Assembly: GCA_032717465.1 (NCBI GenBank)
Contig: CM064657.1
Coordinates: 24,534,658-24,598,657, forward strand
Length of the DNA: 64,000 nucleotides
Source: Coenobita brevimanus
Taxonomy: Eukaryota > Arthropoda > Malacostraca > Decapoda > Coenobitidae
Direction: 5' to 3'
The position numbers were made by a program, and so were the translations under genes. Below, piece after piece: positions 1-11,430 of the stretch (position 1 is its first letter; every line of letters starts with the position of its first letter). The notes under the pieces were generated by a model that was given only the letters and a program-made list of their open reading frames with translations, had not been told where the DNA came from and searched no databases.

Positions 1-1556
1 TAGTCACTGACCTGATAAATATGATTATTTATGAGTGTGTTGTCCGAGATGACTGGCTGAAGAGTGTAATTGTTAATGTGTATAAAGGAAAGGGTGATAC
101 CCTGGAAAGAGGACATTATAGAGGTATAAAGCTTTTTGAACAGATGATGAAGGTAATGGAGAGAGTCTTAGAAGGTATGATTAGAGAAAGAGTGAATGTT
201 GATGAGTTGCAGTTTGGGTTTATGCAAGGTAGGGGGACCACTGATGCCATATTCATTGTTCGACAGCTTCAGTAAGATATGTTGGTAAGAAGAGGGATCT
301 GTATTTTGTTTTTGTTGATTTGGAAAAGGCCATTGACAGAGTCCCTAGAGAGGTGGTGAAGTGGGCAATGAGAAAGCTTGGCTTAGAGGAGTGGCTGGTT
401 AGGGTGGTTATGGCTGTGTATGTGGATGTTCGCACCCAGGTAAGTGAATGTAGTTTTGAGTGATGATTTTCCATGAACGTTGGTGTGCATCAGGGGTAAG
501 TTTTGAGTCCCATGTTGTTTATCATGGTACTTGAAGCCCTCTCAGGTGACTTCAGAAACGGACTTCCGTGGGAGATGTTGTATGCTGATGATTTGGTGTT
601 GATTGCAAAGGATGAAAGGGAGGCAGAGGAAAGGTTTAGGAAGTGGAGAGATGGTATGGGGCACAGTGGCTTAAGGGTAAATACAGATAAAACAAAAGTG
701 ATGATGTCTAGGGATGGTGGCGATACTGTCAGAGACCAGGGACAGTGGCCATGTGTAGTTTGCCACAAGGGCATGGGAAGTAATTCTGTCTTGTGCAGTG
801 TTTGTAATAAATGGGTGCACAAGAGATGTAGCGGACTGCGAGATAATGCTGATTTTATGTGCACGGCGTGTCGGGGAGAGTAGATGGAGATTGTCAGGCG
901 GGAAAGGATTGAACTTGCTGGTGAATCTCGTTGAGTGTGTGGAAGAGTTTTGTTATTTGGGAGACATGTTGTGTGCTGGAGGTGGGGCTGGAGCTGGCTC
1001 TGTGGCTAGCGTGAGAAATGGTTGGAAGAAGTTCAGGGAGCTCTTGCCTCTCCTGACTTTGAGAAGACTCTCTACATGCTAAGGGGTCTTTGTATGCAGC
1101 ATGTGTTAGGAGTGTAATGCTGTATGGTAGTGAGACCTGGGCAGTAAAGGAGGAGGATATTCGCGGGCTCAGACGTACAGAAATGACAGTGATTAGGTGG
1201 ATGTGTAGTTCGTCCCTGCGTGGAAGGTCTGTGAGGGCTGGGTTTACGATGGAAGAATTGAGAGGTCGGATGGGACTGGAATGTATTGGTGTTGTGATGA
1301 GGAGAGGTTGATTGAGATGGTTTGGGCATGTGGAGAGGATGGGGGATGATAATTGGGTGAGGAAAGTGAGAAGTGTTAATACTGAGGGCGAGGTTATGAG
1401 GGGTAAACCGAGAAAGACATGGGACGAGGTCATTAAGTGTGACCTCAGGGTTAAGGGACTGAACAGGGAGGCTACAATGGATCGTGCAGCGTGGAGAGCC
1501 GCCATTAGGTGACCAGGGCCGACACATGTGGAGCCTTTAAAAACGAAACGAAACAA
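1..1556 (+). pseudogene. LINE family A copy A1, reverse transcriptase with PHD-like finger, broken
   Basis: This is the 3' two thirds of a non-LTR retrotransposon polyprotein, cut by the window start. Reading frames at 21-275, 503-883, 798-1,082, 1,090-1,311 and 1,312-1,512 match, in order, the better copy A2 at 51,716-53,700. The RT core carries YADDLVLIA near 580. Straight after it, a Cys4-His-Cys3 cluster (C-x2-C-x9-C-x2-C-x4-H-x2-C then C-x2-C, about 751-875) has PHD-finger spacing. The C-terminal part has the LYAACVRSVMLYG type thumb/connection sequence. In-frame stops (for example after 275) and frameshifts make it non-functional. It ends in an A-rich AAAACGAAACG-type tail that A2 also has. 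What is seen is RT and finger; membership of a named clade is not assigned. Confidence 0.85.
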
Positions 1557-2036
1557 AACAAATTATGTACACTGTTCTGTGTCTTCATGGTGCACTTTGA
1601 ACACTACACAGTATATTACAATGTAAAATTTCTGTTATCTTACGTTTCTACAATTATAATCTTGCGTATGTAAATATTATGTACAACTGTATATTACAAC
1701 TGTTCACATTAACCCCTTAACCGCGGGGATGTTGGAAGTTCGCCATGCGCGTCCCTCGGGGATAATCTTTCTCCAACTGGCCTTTTAAAAATATTTGCCA
1801 AAAATCAGTTACTAGTCCTAGAATATTATAATTAAATAAGCATTTGGCACATACCTTCAGCTTTCTCCTGGGATGTTTGTTGAGCCTTCGTCAACTACCA
1901 TAGGACTTGTGGAGACTTCTGAAGTTGTTTAACGAAGTCTCCACTTTACACATCCCGATACCCTGTAATATGGTTACCACTGCCTGATATTATAACTACA
2001 AACACTATTCTATGAATTCAAGTAATTTGGAATCCA

Positions 2037-2039
<3 letters not shown>

Positions 2040-2073
<34 letters not shown>
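2040..2073. repeat. A homopolymer, 34 bases
   Basis: Uninterrupted run of A inside the TTAA element. It may mark the tail of an old retroposed insert, but no gene-like sequence lies upstream. Confidence 0.9.
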
Positions 2074-2075
<2 letters not shown>

Positions 2076-2308
2076 GAAGGCAACGTAAATTACGAGCGTA
2101 TACGAGCTTTCCTCTCACGCTTGTTCACCGATGGTATTCTGAGACGGAGCTGTCATTTATTATTCATAAACACACTCACACTTTATATTCCTAGTACTTT
2201 ATTACATTGTTTATAAATACAATATTTATCCATAAGTTTCTTTCAGTACCAGTAGTTTATTTTCACTTCAGGCATTCACTTTCTCGTTCAGTAAACTAGC
2301 GTAGAGAG

Positions 2309-2459
2309 CGAAGTTTTCACTTTCACTTTCATTACTCCAAGTATTTATGCACACTAAAGCAAAGTTTTCACTTTCACTTTCATTACTCCAAGTATTTATA
2401 CATGCTAGAGCAAAGCTTTCACTTTCACTTTCATTACTCCAAGTATTTATACTCGTATT
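2309..2459. repeat. 51 bp tandem repeat, three units
   Basis: Three consecutive units share the core TTTCACTTTCACTTTCATTA followed by CTCCAAGTATTTAT. Units begin near 2,309, 2,360 and 2,411. It sits inside the TTAA element and has no coding potential. Confidence 0.85.
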
Positions 2460-3559
2460 CTTATATTACTAACTATTTGCATTTCTATTTACATTCTCTA
2501 TTTTATTTACATTATTTACATTTCTATTTTATTTACACTCTGTTATGCACTCTCACTTTCAGTAACTTATAAAACTATTTTCCACTCTTCAGTTATATTT
2601 ACATTTATTGATTTTGCTTGCTATTTACACATTATTTACATTTCCACTTGCACTGTTTTAGAGTCACCAGAAAGCTCGTAGTCACTGTCCATCATTATCA
2701 TTGATAAATTAGCCAGTTCATATTCCACAGCAGAGTCACTTAGCCCTTTACCCCTTCCCACACGAAGTTTAGTAGGGGTAGAGGTCACAGAGCCCTTTGC
2801 AGGGGACTAAAGACAGGCGCGAATCAGACGTGGTTTCACCTTGAAAGATGACAGTAAACTGAATCATGTGGCCTAGGGGCAGGGAAGGGTTGACAGTGTC
2901 AGCGTGGTAACAGCTGCTAATTTATATGCTATGAAATGATTGGCAGGAAATCTAGACAATACATAATAAATTAGGTAGTTCCAGGTGAATGTAAATATCA
3001 CTTAGGCTTCTCCCATCCTTTCTTATATATATTTTTGTTACAAGAATAGGTCATACGGCATATTTCAAGGGTAAATAAACAGGGTAGATTAGCGAATGAG
3101 TGCATGTGGGGTGTTGCCAGGTGATAATCATACCATCCAGACATATGGCAGTATCAATTACTTTTTCTCTCTCTTTTATATATTATTATGTATTAGAATA
3201 GGGTATATGGCACATTTCAGTTGATAAAATGAGTGGAAAAATCTGTCCAGGATTTGTGTAGCGCAGTGCAGCTAGGCAGGCGAGAAGAGAGGGTAATGGA
3301 GGGGAGGTAAGGAGGGGAGTCAAGGACAGGGGAAAAAATGGCTAAATTGTCAACAGTGGATGGGAGTGCAGATGACATTAGCAGACTGAGTATAGCTGGA
3401 CACTGGTAGTACTGATAGATGATACAAGCCCCCACTTGAAAGCCCTGACGAATTCAAACTTACACAGAATCACAAAAGTGACGCCCCGCGGTATGATCCC
3501 TTGTTCCCGAGTGTCACGAAAGTGACGCCCCGTGGTTAAGGGGTTAATATGTCTTTAGT

Positions 3560-5944
3560 GTGTGGTATTTTGTAAAGCAGTTGATACAAAGACCCACATC
3601 ACACTTAGAGCAGCTTGTACAGCACCCTATCCGTATCCCTGACCGCCTTGGAGAGAGCTCCATCATACTTGACCTCTTCCTCACAACTAATCCTTCTGCT
3701 TACTCTGTTAATCTTTTCTCTCCGTTGGGCTCCTCCGATCACAACCTTATTACCTTAACCTGTCCTATCACTCCGGTACGGCCTGTGGACCCTCCAGGGA
3801 AACGTCGTCTGTGGCATTTTGGAGCAGCGGACTGGGAGGCCCTCAGGCATTACTTCTTTGATTTTCCCTGGAATAATTATTGCTTCCACAGCCGGGAGCC
3901 ATCTGAGTGTGCCTTGCGCATTACGGAGGTTATTCTCTCGGGCATGGAAGCATACATTCCTTTCTCATATCCTTTGACTAACGCAAGAAAGCCTTGGTTT
4001 AATCACGCTTGTTCTAATGCTGTCCGCAACAAGGAGAGGGCCTACAAAAGGTACCGGAGCCAACTCACCACTGAATCACATCATCTTTACATCTCTGCCC
4101 GGAATTGTGATAAGTCTGTTCTTCGCTCTACTAAAAATAATTTCATCCATACTAAATGCTCTCAACTCTCCAACTCAAATTCTTCCCGCTCCTTCTGGCA
4201 CCTTGCCAAAAATCTTTCTAACAACTTTACCTCATCATCCTTCCCTCCTCTTTTCTATTCTGATGGTTCTGTAGCTATTTCTTCTACTGATAAAGCAGAT
4301 CTCTTCGCAAAGACTTTCTCCTCCAATTCCACCTTAGACGATTCCGGTGTTGTTCCTCCATCACTTCCCCCCTGTGACTTCCTCATGGCTGACATTAAAA
4401 TTTCTTCAGTTGATGTATTTTCTGCCATAACTGGCCTCAGTACTAACAAGGCATATGGGCCTGATGGGGTCCCTCCTGTTGTTCTCAAGAACTGTGCTTC
4501 TGTGCTTACACCCTGCCTAGGCAAACTCTTTCGCCTTTGTCTGTCAACTTGTACCTTTCCTTCTTGCTGGAAGTTTGCTCTTATTCAGCCAGTCCCAAAG
4601 AAGGGTGACCACTCCCAACCCTCCAACTATCGTCCAATTCCTTTAACGTCCTGTATTTCAAAAGTTTTCGAGTCAATTCTCAATAGAAAAATTTTAAGGC
4701 ATCTTTTCTATCACTACCTTCTTTCCGATCGTCAGTACGGGTTCCGTCAGGGACTTTCCACAGGCGATCTTCTCACCTACTTTTCAGACTCCTGGTCATC
4801 CTCCTTTCGGGACTTTGGCGAAAGCTTTGCCATTGCACTTGACATCTCAAAGGCTTTCGATCGAGTCTGGCATAAATCTTTAATTTCCAAACTGCCCTCC
4901 TATGGTTTCTGTCTTTCTATCTGTGCCTTCATCGCTAGCTTCCTTTCTGGTCGTTCTATAGCCGCTGTTGTAGACGGCCATCATTCTTCTCCTAGATCTG
5001 TCAACAGTGGTGTTCCTAAGGGCTCTGTCCTATCACCAACTCTCTTCCTTTTATTCATCAATGATCTTCTAAGCTGTACATCTAACCCTATCCACTTATA
5101 CACTGATGACTCCATCCTTCACCTTTCCATTCGGTTCCCGCAATGCCCATCTCAACAGTTACTTCAACAAACAAGGGATGAGGCTATGGCACACCTAATG
5201 TCTGACTTGGCTCGTATCTCTGACTGGGGTAAAAATAATCTTGTTGTTTTTAATGCATCTAAGACTCGGTTCTTACACCTGTCAACCCGACAAAATCTTC
5301 CACAGGTTTACCCACTAATGTTTAATAATATTCAGCTTAATCCTGCATCATCATTGAACATGCTTGGGGTTTCATTTACTCGGGACTTATCTTGGAAAGA
5401 TCATATTACATCTCTTGTAAAATCTGCTTCCAAGAGATTGGGTGTGCTAAGCCAACTCCGCTCTTTCTTTACCCCTGCACAATTGTTGACTCTAGTCAGG
5501 GGTTTTATCTGCCCCTGTGTGGAGTACAACTCTCATGTGTGGGGAGGCTCCCCATATACAGCTCTTCTTAATAGGGTGGAGTCAAAGGCTTTTCGTCTCA
5601 TTAACTCTCCTCCTCTTACTGACTCCCTTCAACCTCTGTCTCTTCGCCGCACTGTTGCATCTTTATCTCTTTTCTATCGCTACTTTAATGGTCACTGCTC
5701 CTCTGAACTGTCTGCTTGCATTCCTCCACCTGTACGACGGGCGCGTAGCACCCGTCTGGCAGCAAACTCTCATCGCTTTTCTGTCCAACTCTCTAATGCA
5801 AGAGTTAAGCGTTACTCCCAGTCTTTCATTTATGCAACAGGTCAGCTCTGGAACTGTCTCCCTCTGTCTGTATTTCCTGCTTCCTATGATCTCCAGTCTT
5901 TCAAATGCAGTGTGTCCAGGCATCTCAAAATGATCAGGTCTTGA
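3560..5944 (+). CDS. LINE B1 endonuclease C-terminus plus reverse transcriptase, 794 codons open
   Basis: This frame is unbroken. It begins inside the apurinic-type endonuclease: [18 protein letters not shown], then [14 protein letters not shown] with the catalytic SDH triplet near residues 59-61. The RT follows at about residues 290-590: [57 protein letters not shown]. The catalytic box reads YTDD instead of the usual YADD. The C-terminal domain to residue 794 is typical of Jockey/CR1-like proteins. The N-terminal endonuclease half and any ORF1 are missing, so this is a dead-on-arrival copy despite the open frame. The first 8 to 10 codons (GTG start in flanking DNA) are probably not part of the LINE protein. 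Intactness suggests a recent insertion. Confidence 0.85.
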   Translation: MWYFVKQLIQRPTSHLEQLVQHPIRIPDRLGESSIILDLFLTTNPSAYSVNLFSPLGSSDHNLITLTCPITPVRPVDPPGKRRLWHFGAADWEALRHYFFDFPWNNYCFHSREPSECALRITEVILSGMEAYIPFSYPLTNARKPWFNHACSNAVRNKERAYKRYRSQLTTESHHLYISARNCDKSVLRSTKNNFIHTKCSQLSNSNSSRSFWHLAKNLSNNFTSSSFPPLFYSDGSVAISSTDKADLFAKTFSSNSTLDDSGVVPPSLPPCDFLMADIKISSVDVFSAITGLSTNKAYGPDGVPPVVLKNCASVLTPCLGKLFRLCLSTCTFPSCWKFALIQPVPKKGDHSQPSNYRPIPLTSCISKVFESILNRKILRHLFYHYLLSDRQYGFRQGLSTGDLLTYFSDSWSSSFRDFGESFAIALDISKAFDRVWHKSLISKLPSYGFCLSICAFIASFLSGRSIAAVVDGHHSSPRSVNSGVPKGSVLSPTLFLLFINDLLSCTSNPIHLYTDDSILHLSIRFPQCPSQQLLQQTRDEAMAHLMSDLARISDWGKNNLVVFNASKTRFLHLSTRQNLPQVYPLMFNNIQLNPASSLNMLGVSFTRDLSWKDHITSLVKSASKRLGVLSQLRSFFTPAQLLTLVRGFICPCVEYNSHVWGGSPYTALLNRVESKAFRLINSPPLTDSLQPLSLRRTVASLSLFYRYFNGHCSSELSACIPPPVRRARSTRLAANSHRFSVQLSNARVKRYSQSFIYATGQLWNCLPLSVFPASYDLQSFKCSVSRHLKMIRS

Positions 5945-6053
5945 ATTTGGCTCTCTATTGTATTTTGTTTTTCTCTTGGAGGGAACTGTTACTGCGGGCT
6001 CATGGCCTTTGGTTCCTTCTTCCTCGCATAAAAAAAAATAAAATAAAATAAAA
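3585..6053 (+). mobile_element. LINE family B copy B1, 5'-truncated
   Basis: Jockey/CR1-like non-LTR element. The 5' edge is set where endonuclease-like coding begins; the exact junction is uncertain and no target duplication was found. After the stop at 5,944 comes a short 3' UTR of about 70 bases, then an AAAAT-repeat tail (6,027-6,053). A second, decayed copy (B2) lies at 20,655-22,110. Confidence 0.85.
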
Positions 6054-6467
6054 CATAGTCACATCCCTGCACTTATCTAGGCATCTTGCTGAATTCTTGC
6101 ACACAACACACCTCCTCTGTTGTTTACAGCCACTTCCATCAACTGGAAGTGACTCAAGATGGTGTCGTGAGATATACAGTATTCACGTCCTAACAGGCAC
6201 TGTTGCCATATCTCCCATTTGTTTCATATAATAGGCCCGTAGAATAGGAATGCATTCCAGAACGTCAAGCACCCTTTCCTTAGTGGACGTTTGGGAACTT
6301 TCACTGACCTTTAGAGGTTAATATCCACAGTGTCTGAAATTAACAATGCTGGTGAAACCACCACAGCAGATGTGATTTATGCCACATCTATCAAGGACGC
6401 ATTGTAGGAGGCGAGACAAGAGGAGGTTATACTGATGCCAGCAACACCAGAAACACCAGGAGAGCTC
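6054..6467. other. unassigned AT-rich stretch
   Basis: No reading frame, terminal repeats or match to other parts of the window that I can support. It lies between the tail of B1 and the first sequence shared with element X. Confidence 0.5.
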
Positions 6468-8222
6468 TCCATGATGCAGATCAGCTGAATCTTGGCTGCT
6501 GTAGATGCCTCAACCCTTTGGCGGCAGCGACCATGACAACAACCTACTGTACAGTATGTGTTCAGTGCGGAGAAATAGGAAAAAAATTGTGTGTTTTCAG
6601 CACATGTTTTACCCCACTTACAGTATCCCTAATCTTAAGAGCTAAAATTTTTGTCAGACAAACTTCAATCTTTCTACTATCATTTGCAACAGACTTAATG
6701 TCCATAGGTAGTCCCAGCCCCGAGAATGATTTGAAAGAATACAAGGTTTGTTTTGACCTTCTGATGTGGGAAATAGCCTAGCGAGGTGGATTTTTCCACC
6801 AAACCACAAGATTTTTTTTTGTACAAAATAGAGTTACTGCCATGTTACCCCATCATAATATTTACAATAATAATTAAAAAAAACTTCTAGCCAGTCTCGT
6901 ATGATTTTATTGTGATATTCCACAGTGTTTACTTTAGACTTTAGTGAAACAGTAGCAGTGTGAGGAAAATCATTACAAACTTTATAAAACTTCATGAAAG
7001 ACTTCTGTTACCACTTACTTTTATAAAACTCATTGATATAGTGTCATTTATACGTCATTTCTTAGCATAGCTGCACAGTTGGCAACCGCAGAAATGTTCA
7101 ATAGCTAATGCGCTTAGCATATGACGTCACCTATTATTGCAAAAATATCACTAAATCACTTGTATTTTATCACAGTAATTCACAGTATAATATAAAATAG
7201 CACTTTCAGTCACTTGTATGTTTCAGTGCAATTTGGGTGCATATTACATACTTCATATTACTGTATTTACAAGAGAGAAAGGGGGGCATCAGGCTGGTTT
7301 AGACCAGCTCATCAAGGGTGTGTACACGTGTGTGTATGTACGTATACTATTATTAAGTACTAGTAATTATCAGTGTTTAAAAGTTAAGCCCCTTAAGTCA
7401 CTCATCCATCAAATGAATTTCTTCCCGTAAGTCTGTCTATCTATCTATTGCCAGACGCCTCAATCCCGTTCGGGGTGGCCACAAACAAATCGCGTCCACA
7501 TCGCCATGTCCCCCGCCATTTCACTGCCCCACTCCCAGCTCACACCCCCCTCTCTCATATACCTCTCCACCCCATCCCATCATCTCATCCTCGGCCTTCA
7601 CCTCCCTCTTCCCCCCTCCACCTCACTCATATACACTCTCTTTGTCAGTCTTTCACCCTCCATCCTCTCCACATGGCCAAACCACCTCAGTGTATTCCTC
7701 ATAACTCTTCCTATCACATCCACATCCACACCACAACGCTTCTTTATATCCTCATTTGTCAGCCTGTCTCTCCATGTGACTTCACAGGCTTCTCTTAAAT
7801 AATTCATTTCCACTGCTCTCACTCTTGACTTGTGTCCTTCCAATAACGTCCAAGCTTCACTTCCGTATGTTAGAGTTGGTATCACAATACTGTCATGTAG
7901 TAACTTTTTCACTTCCATGCTCACTTCCCTGTTTCTTATCACTGCTTTCAAAGAACCAGCAACCTTTCTTCCCTGCTGTACCCTTTCAAGCACTCCACCC
8001 TCCAAACCTCCATCCTTACTCATCACACTACCCAAGTACTTAAATGTACTCACATTTTCCAATTCCTCACCATCCAACCTCGCTGTACATTCACTGACTT
8101 CACCTCTCTCAAAGACCATCACTTTACTGTTCCCTACATTCACCTTTATATTAATTAGTGCGATATCAAATTGCACGTGCTTGCGCGTCCACTACGTAGG
8201 GGCGTTAATTGGGACCAAGGTG
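6468..8222. mobile_element. element X copy X1 (Tigger/pogo-like), partial, split by R1
   Basis: The segments 6,468-7,432 and 8,151-8,222 align with X2 (16,280-18,590) and X3 (35,336-55,102). Shared blocks include AACCCTTTGG near 6,512, the AAATTTTTGTCAGAC block near 6,645, the ACCAGCTCATC block near 7,300, and GGGACCAAGGTG at 8,211-8,222. Neither terminal inverted repeat is present, so both ends are lost or interrupted. No transposase frame is visible. Confidence 0.7.
7433..8150 (-). pseudogene. LINE family R copy R1, 5'-truncated
   Basis: Minus-strand 3' end of the RTE-like LINE. It starts on the plus strand with the reverse of the TAGA-repeat tail (7,433-7,446). The frame from about 8,150 to 7,598 encodes the C-terminal RT part (KYLGSVMSKDGG, GSEAWTLLEGHKSR, MNYLREACEVTWRDRL). 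A TGA at 7,598 interrupts a GRGRGRPR-type motif; coding continues to about 7,455. It is inserted in X1 at the place where A2 is inserted in X3. Confidence 0.85.
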
Positions 8223-9170
8223 CATGTACAATAATAATGTACCCTGGTTTAACGATGTACAGTAAAAAAAAACATCTTTAGGTGGGGTATCATATATTGG
8301 AGTAATTTTAACATGTAAAGTAATGAGATGCATTTTTCAGCCTTGGGTTTCCCCCCCAAAACCAACCCAAAAACAAGTTTAAAACCAATCTAAATGGCCT
8401 AACAGCTGTAAAGGAAGCTAATCTAAGCCAAGCGTCTGTAATATAACTCTGTAAAACCAACAAATAAAATTTGAAAATCTCCAAATATAAGTCTGGAAAA
8501 AATCAAGCTTACTAAACTGTACCCCAAAATGACGGTGTTCACCCCACCTGTGGCTTAAACACATTAATCTAAGTCTAAAAACGGTTTATAAATCAACCTA
8601 AGCATACAATTTTAGTCTAAAGTAATGTAAAAGTCCAATTATTTGGTATCTGATTATTCGGTGGATCCGATATTTTGGCAGTTTTGAGAAATAGTCCCAT
8701 TTACAAAAGTCTTTGATTGTTCCGCAGATGTTCAGAATCATCTCGACAGTCCACGAAGTGTTATCTGTGACTTCTAGGCCTACTGTTTCATTACATTTGT
8801 ATATGGTCACTGGTTTCTATATTTTTCAGATTCAGGTATAGTACGGTACTGTATTGATTACAATATTGCTCAATATTATGCACTACAGTAACCACCCTCC
8901 CAAGTTTGCGAGGGTTATGTTCCAAACCCCCTTGCTAATTCTTGTCGCTTTAATGACAATGATATTTACTGGTAATTGCGTAGCCCATGAACCACTGATA
9001 CTGTAATGCTTTACCCATAAATAAACATTGCTTGTTAACTCTGTTTCCCTGTTGTTTGTTGCTGTACAGCTGTGACAGCTCTTGTTTGATTCCCCAGCAT
9101 AATGGTGGAAGGGACTGTCCTAAGTGTTTAAGTAAACCTAACCTAACTGAGTTTAACTGTACCTAAGAAT
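8223..9170. other. unassigned DNA with a fragment of element Y
   Basis: About 8,620-8,880 resembles family Y (the GTGTTATCTGTGACTT and TAGGCCTACTGT blocks recur near 11,100, and the GTAGGCCTGCA variant near 63,780). The rest, 8,223-8,620 and 8,880-9,170, shows no frame or structure. Two CCTAA units occur near 9,137-9,147. Confidence 0.5.
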
Positions 9171-9939
9171 TTAACCCGTGGCGTCCCGTCGACATTCTTT
9201 AACGTCCACACGTTTTGTCACTGCCAATCTCGTCGATGTACATAAAATGTGAAAAAATTGCAAGGTCCCTAATTTGCACAATTTTTTATTTTCGCAAGTC
9301 ATTTTTGGTACGTATACACGTGACACCTTCCTCGACAAGATGCCAGGCAGGGACAATGCCTTACCCAGCATGACCTCCTCCCCCCCCTGCATGCCATTGT
9401 CTCAGCAATTCACCTGTTATTAGTGACCTGGCCAGTATAGCCATGTCATGCCACGGTACGAAATTCAGGGCCAGAGTGATTCCCCAATCAATGACAATGT
9501 GGAGGACAAACTTTACATAGCATTAGAGGAAGAAACAGTTAGAAATGATGATCAGGTAATGTGGCAAAAAAAGGTCAGGTATTAGTGAGTGAAACAATGC
9601 TTATAATGCCTATGTTACTGCTTGAAAACCAATATACTCTTGTACTACATATAAATTCATACCAAGTAAATAAATAAATACCATTTATGAGTGGTGTGAA
9701 TTAGTTATCCTCCCATAGAACTCATTTTCTTTGGTGCCAGCCTGATAGAAAACCCAGTAAGGTTAAGGAGGTACTCCTACCTGTAATGAGTATTTTAAAC
9801 CTCAGGTAAGCGCTTTCTCTATGAATTTTCAATGTTTCTCACCAAAAACGAAGATTTGAGCCAAAAAAAAATTTTTCCTAAAATGGTCGGGATTGGGGGG
9901 AGTCAGTGGTGGAAAAGTGGTCGGGATGGGGCGGGTTAA
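9171..9939. mobile_element. TTAA-flanked element, 761 bp
   Basis: TTAA at 9,171-9,174 and 9,936-9,939 bound 9,175-9,935. The ends begin CCCGTGGCGTCCCG and (reverse complement of the right end) CCCGCCCCATCCCG. The inverted repeat is imperfect, about 10 of 14. The motif GGTCGGGAT recurs twice next to the right end. The best reading is a piggyBac-type MITE. The TIR match is weaker than in the other TTAA elements here. Confidence 0.55.
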
Positions 9940-9975
9940 CCAAACCTAACCTAACCTAAAGTTGGAAAAATATTT

Positions 9976-10936
9976 AAAATAAACCGGAGGAATATGAATT
10001 GGTAAAGTCTTTCTGCTGAAAGTTTAATGTACATTTAATGCTCATTCTTTTGTTCGTTTTTGTGTTTATATGTGAAAGAGAGAGTATTGATGCAAACAGT
10101 AATGTATTCCATTAACTCCTTAATAACCCCCGATGTTGAACAACCCTTTACATCACCGTTGAGTTAGTGTGAGCTATAAAAAAAACGTGAACAATTATGG
10201 GAAGGGAATGAAGGTCACTGGTATGTTTACATGACTCTATGCAACCATCCCCAGCAGTCAGGCAGTTGCTTAATCTCAGATGTTTTTGCCCATATGGTAA
10301 ATGCACCACAACTTTATGAATTCTTTTGTGAATCATATACTGAATCATAGCCCGGGTTTACGAAGCTAAATAACACATTGCTAGGTGCGCCAGATGATTC
10401 TCTTCACATCTTTAAGAAAAATAAATTGATTTCAGAAAAATGGAGGAAACTAACACTGTGTACTCAAAGATGGATTAAATTTCTTCCATTTAATTTTCAT
10501 AAAGATGTGAAGAGAATCATCTGGCGCACCTAGCAATGTGTTTTTTAACTTCCTAAACCCATGCTATGATTCGCTATGATTCACGGAAGAATTAATAAAT
10601 TTACGGTGCATTTATGATATGGGCCAAAACATGTAAGATTAAGCAACCGCCTGACTGCTTGGAATGGTAGCGTAGAGTCGTGTAAACATACCAGTGACCT
10701 TTGTTCTCTTCCCATAACAGTTTTTTATAGCTCACACTAACTCGACGTCACTGACACAGGTACTGTAAATGGTTGTTCAGCCCCAGGGGTTATTAAGGGG
10801 TTAATAGAATACATTACTGTTTCCATCAATATTCTTTCACATGTAAACACAAAAATGAACAAAAGAGTGAGTGATAAATGTTCGTTTAACTTTCATCCAA
10901 AAGACCTTACCAATTCATATTCCTCCAGTTTATTTT
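9976..10936. repeat. long palindrome, two arms of about 437 bp
   Basis: The left arm (about 9,976-10,412) and right arm (about 10,500-10,936) are imperfect inverted copies centred near 10,456. Paired landmarks are GAGGAATATGAATTGGTAA (9,988) with its complement near 10,910; ACAGTAATGTATTC with GAATACATTACTGT; TAGGTGCGCCAGATGATTCT with its complement near 10,530. The spacer is about 90 bases and also weakly symmetric. No credible protein is encoded. TTAA sites lie at mirror positions within the arms. Confidence 0.85.
10112..10804. mobile_element. TTAA-bounded inner segment of the palindrome, 685 bp
   Basis: TTAA at 10,112-10,115 and 10,801-10,804 bound a segment starting CTCCTTAATAACCCC and ending (reverse complement) CCCCTTAATAACCCC. 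This could be a foldback piggyBac-type MITE with roughly 300 bp inverted arms. Because the host sequence outside the TTAA is also inverted, the symmetry may instead come from inverted duplication of one element end. Confidence 0.5.
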
Positions 10937-11388
10937 ATGTATTTGCGACTATTTTATTTTGTGTTTGGAGAGAGTACTGTATACAGTACTCACTCCAAAC
11001 ACATTTGTAATAATATAAGTAGTGATGACAGTGTTCACCAATACAAACGATGTACTGAGCGGGTAGGTAATATTCCTTATCATTTCGTGTTTCCAGGAAG
11101 TGTTATCTGTGACTTGTAGGCCTACTGTGTCATTACACTTATATATGTTCATTAATTTATAAATATATCAGATTCAGGTATAGTACCGTATTGATTACAG
11201 TATTGTGCAGTATCATACAGTATATAGTACTTTCTCCAAACAGATTTGTAATACCATAAGTGGTGATGACAGTGTTTATCAAGTACATATAAGGTGCTTC
11301 GTAAGTAGGTTTTTCAATTATTTGGCAAATCCAGTTTCTCGGCATCGGCCCGGTCCCGTAGATGCCGAATAATGGGGCTTTTACTGTA
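10937..11388. mobile_element. family Y fragment with a TA-flanked end
   Basis: The right end, read on the minus strand from 11,386, is CAGTAAAAGCCCCATTATTC then GGCATCTACGGGACC, with TA at 11,387-11,388. The copy at 63,515 starts with a matching sequence. Internal blocks (TTTGGAGAGAGTACTGTATA near 10,960, GTGATGACAGTGTT near 11,022 and 11,264) appear twice, so the segment holds two overlapping or tandem pieces. CAGT ends with TA target sites suggest a Tc1/mariner-superfamily MITE. The left end was not found. Confidence 0.55.
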
Positions 11389-11430
11389 TTATCAAAATTG
11401 GTAAAAAGAAATTTAAACCCATCGTTAAAC

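Larger units (their letters stand above)
1709..3547. mobile_element. piggyBac-type non-autonomous element, 1,831 bp, TTAA flanked
   Basis: The element proper is 1,713-3,543. Its ends are CCCCTTAACCGCGGGG on the left and the reverse complement of CCCCTTAACCACGGGG on the right (15 of 16 match), with TTAA directly outside both (1,709-1,712 and 3,544-3,547). TTAA duplication plus C-rich inverted ends is the piggyBac signature. Near the right end a short segment with GTGACGCCCCG is repeated twice (about 3,477-3,535), like subterminal binding repeats. No transposase frame is visible, so it would need one in trans. It contains a 34-base A run and a 51 bp tandem repeat. Confidence 0.8.
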
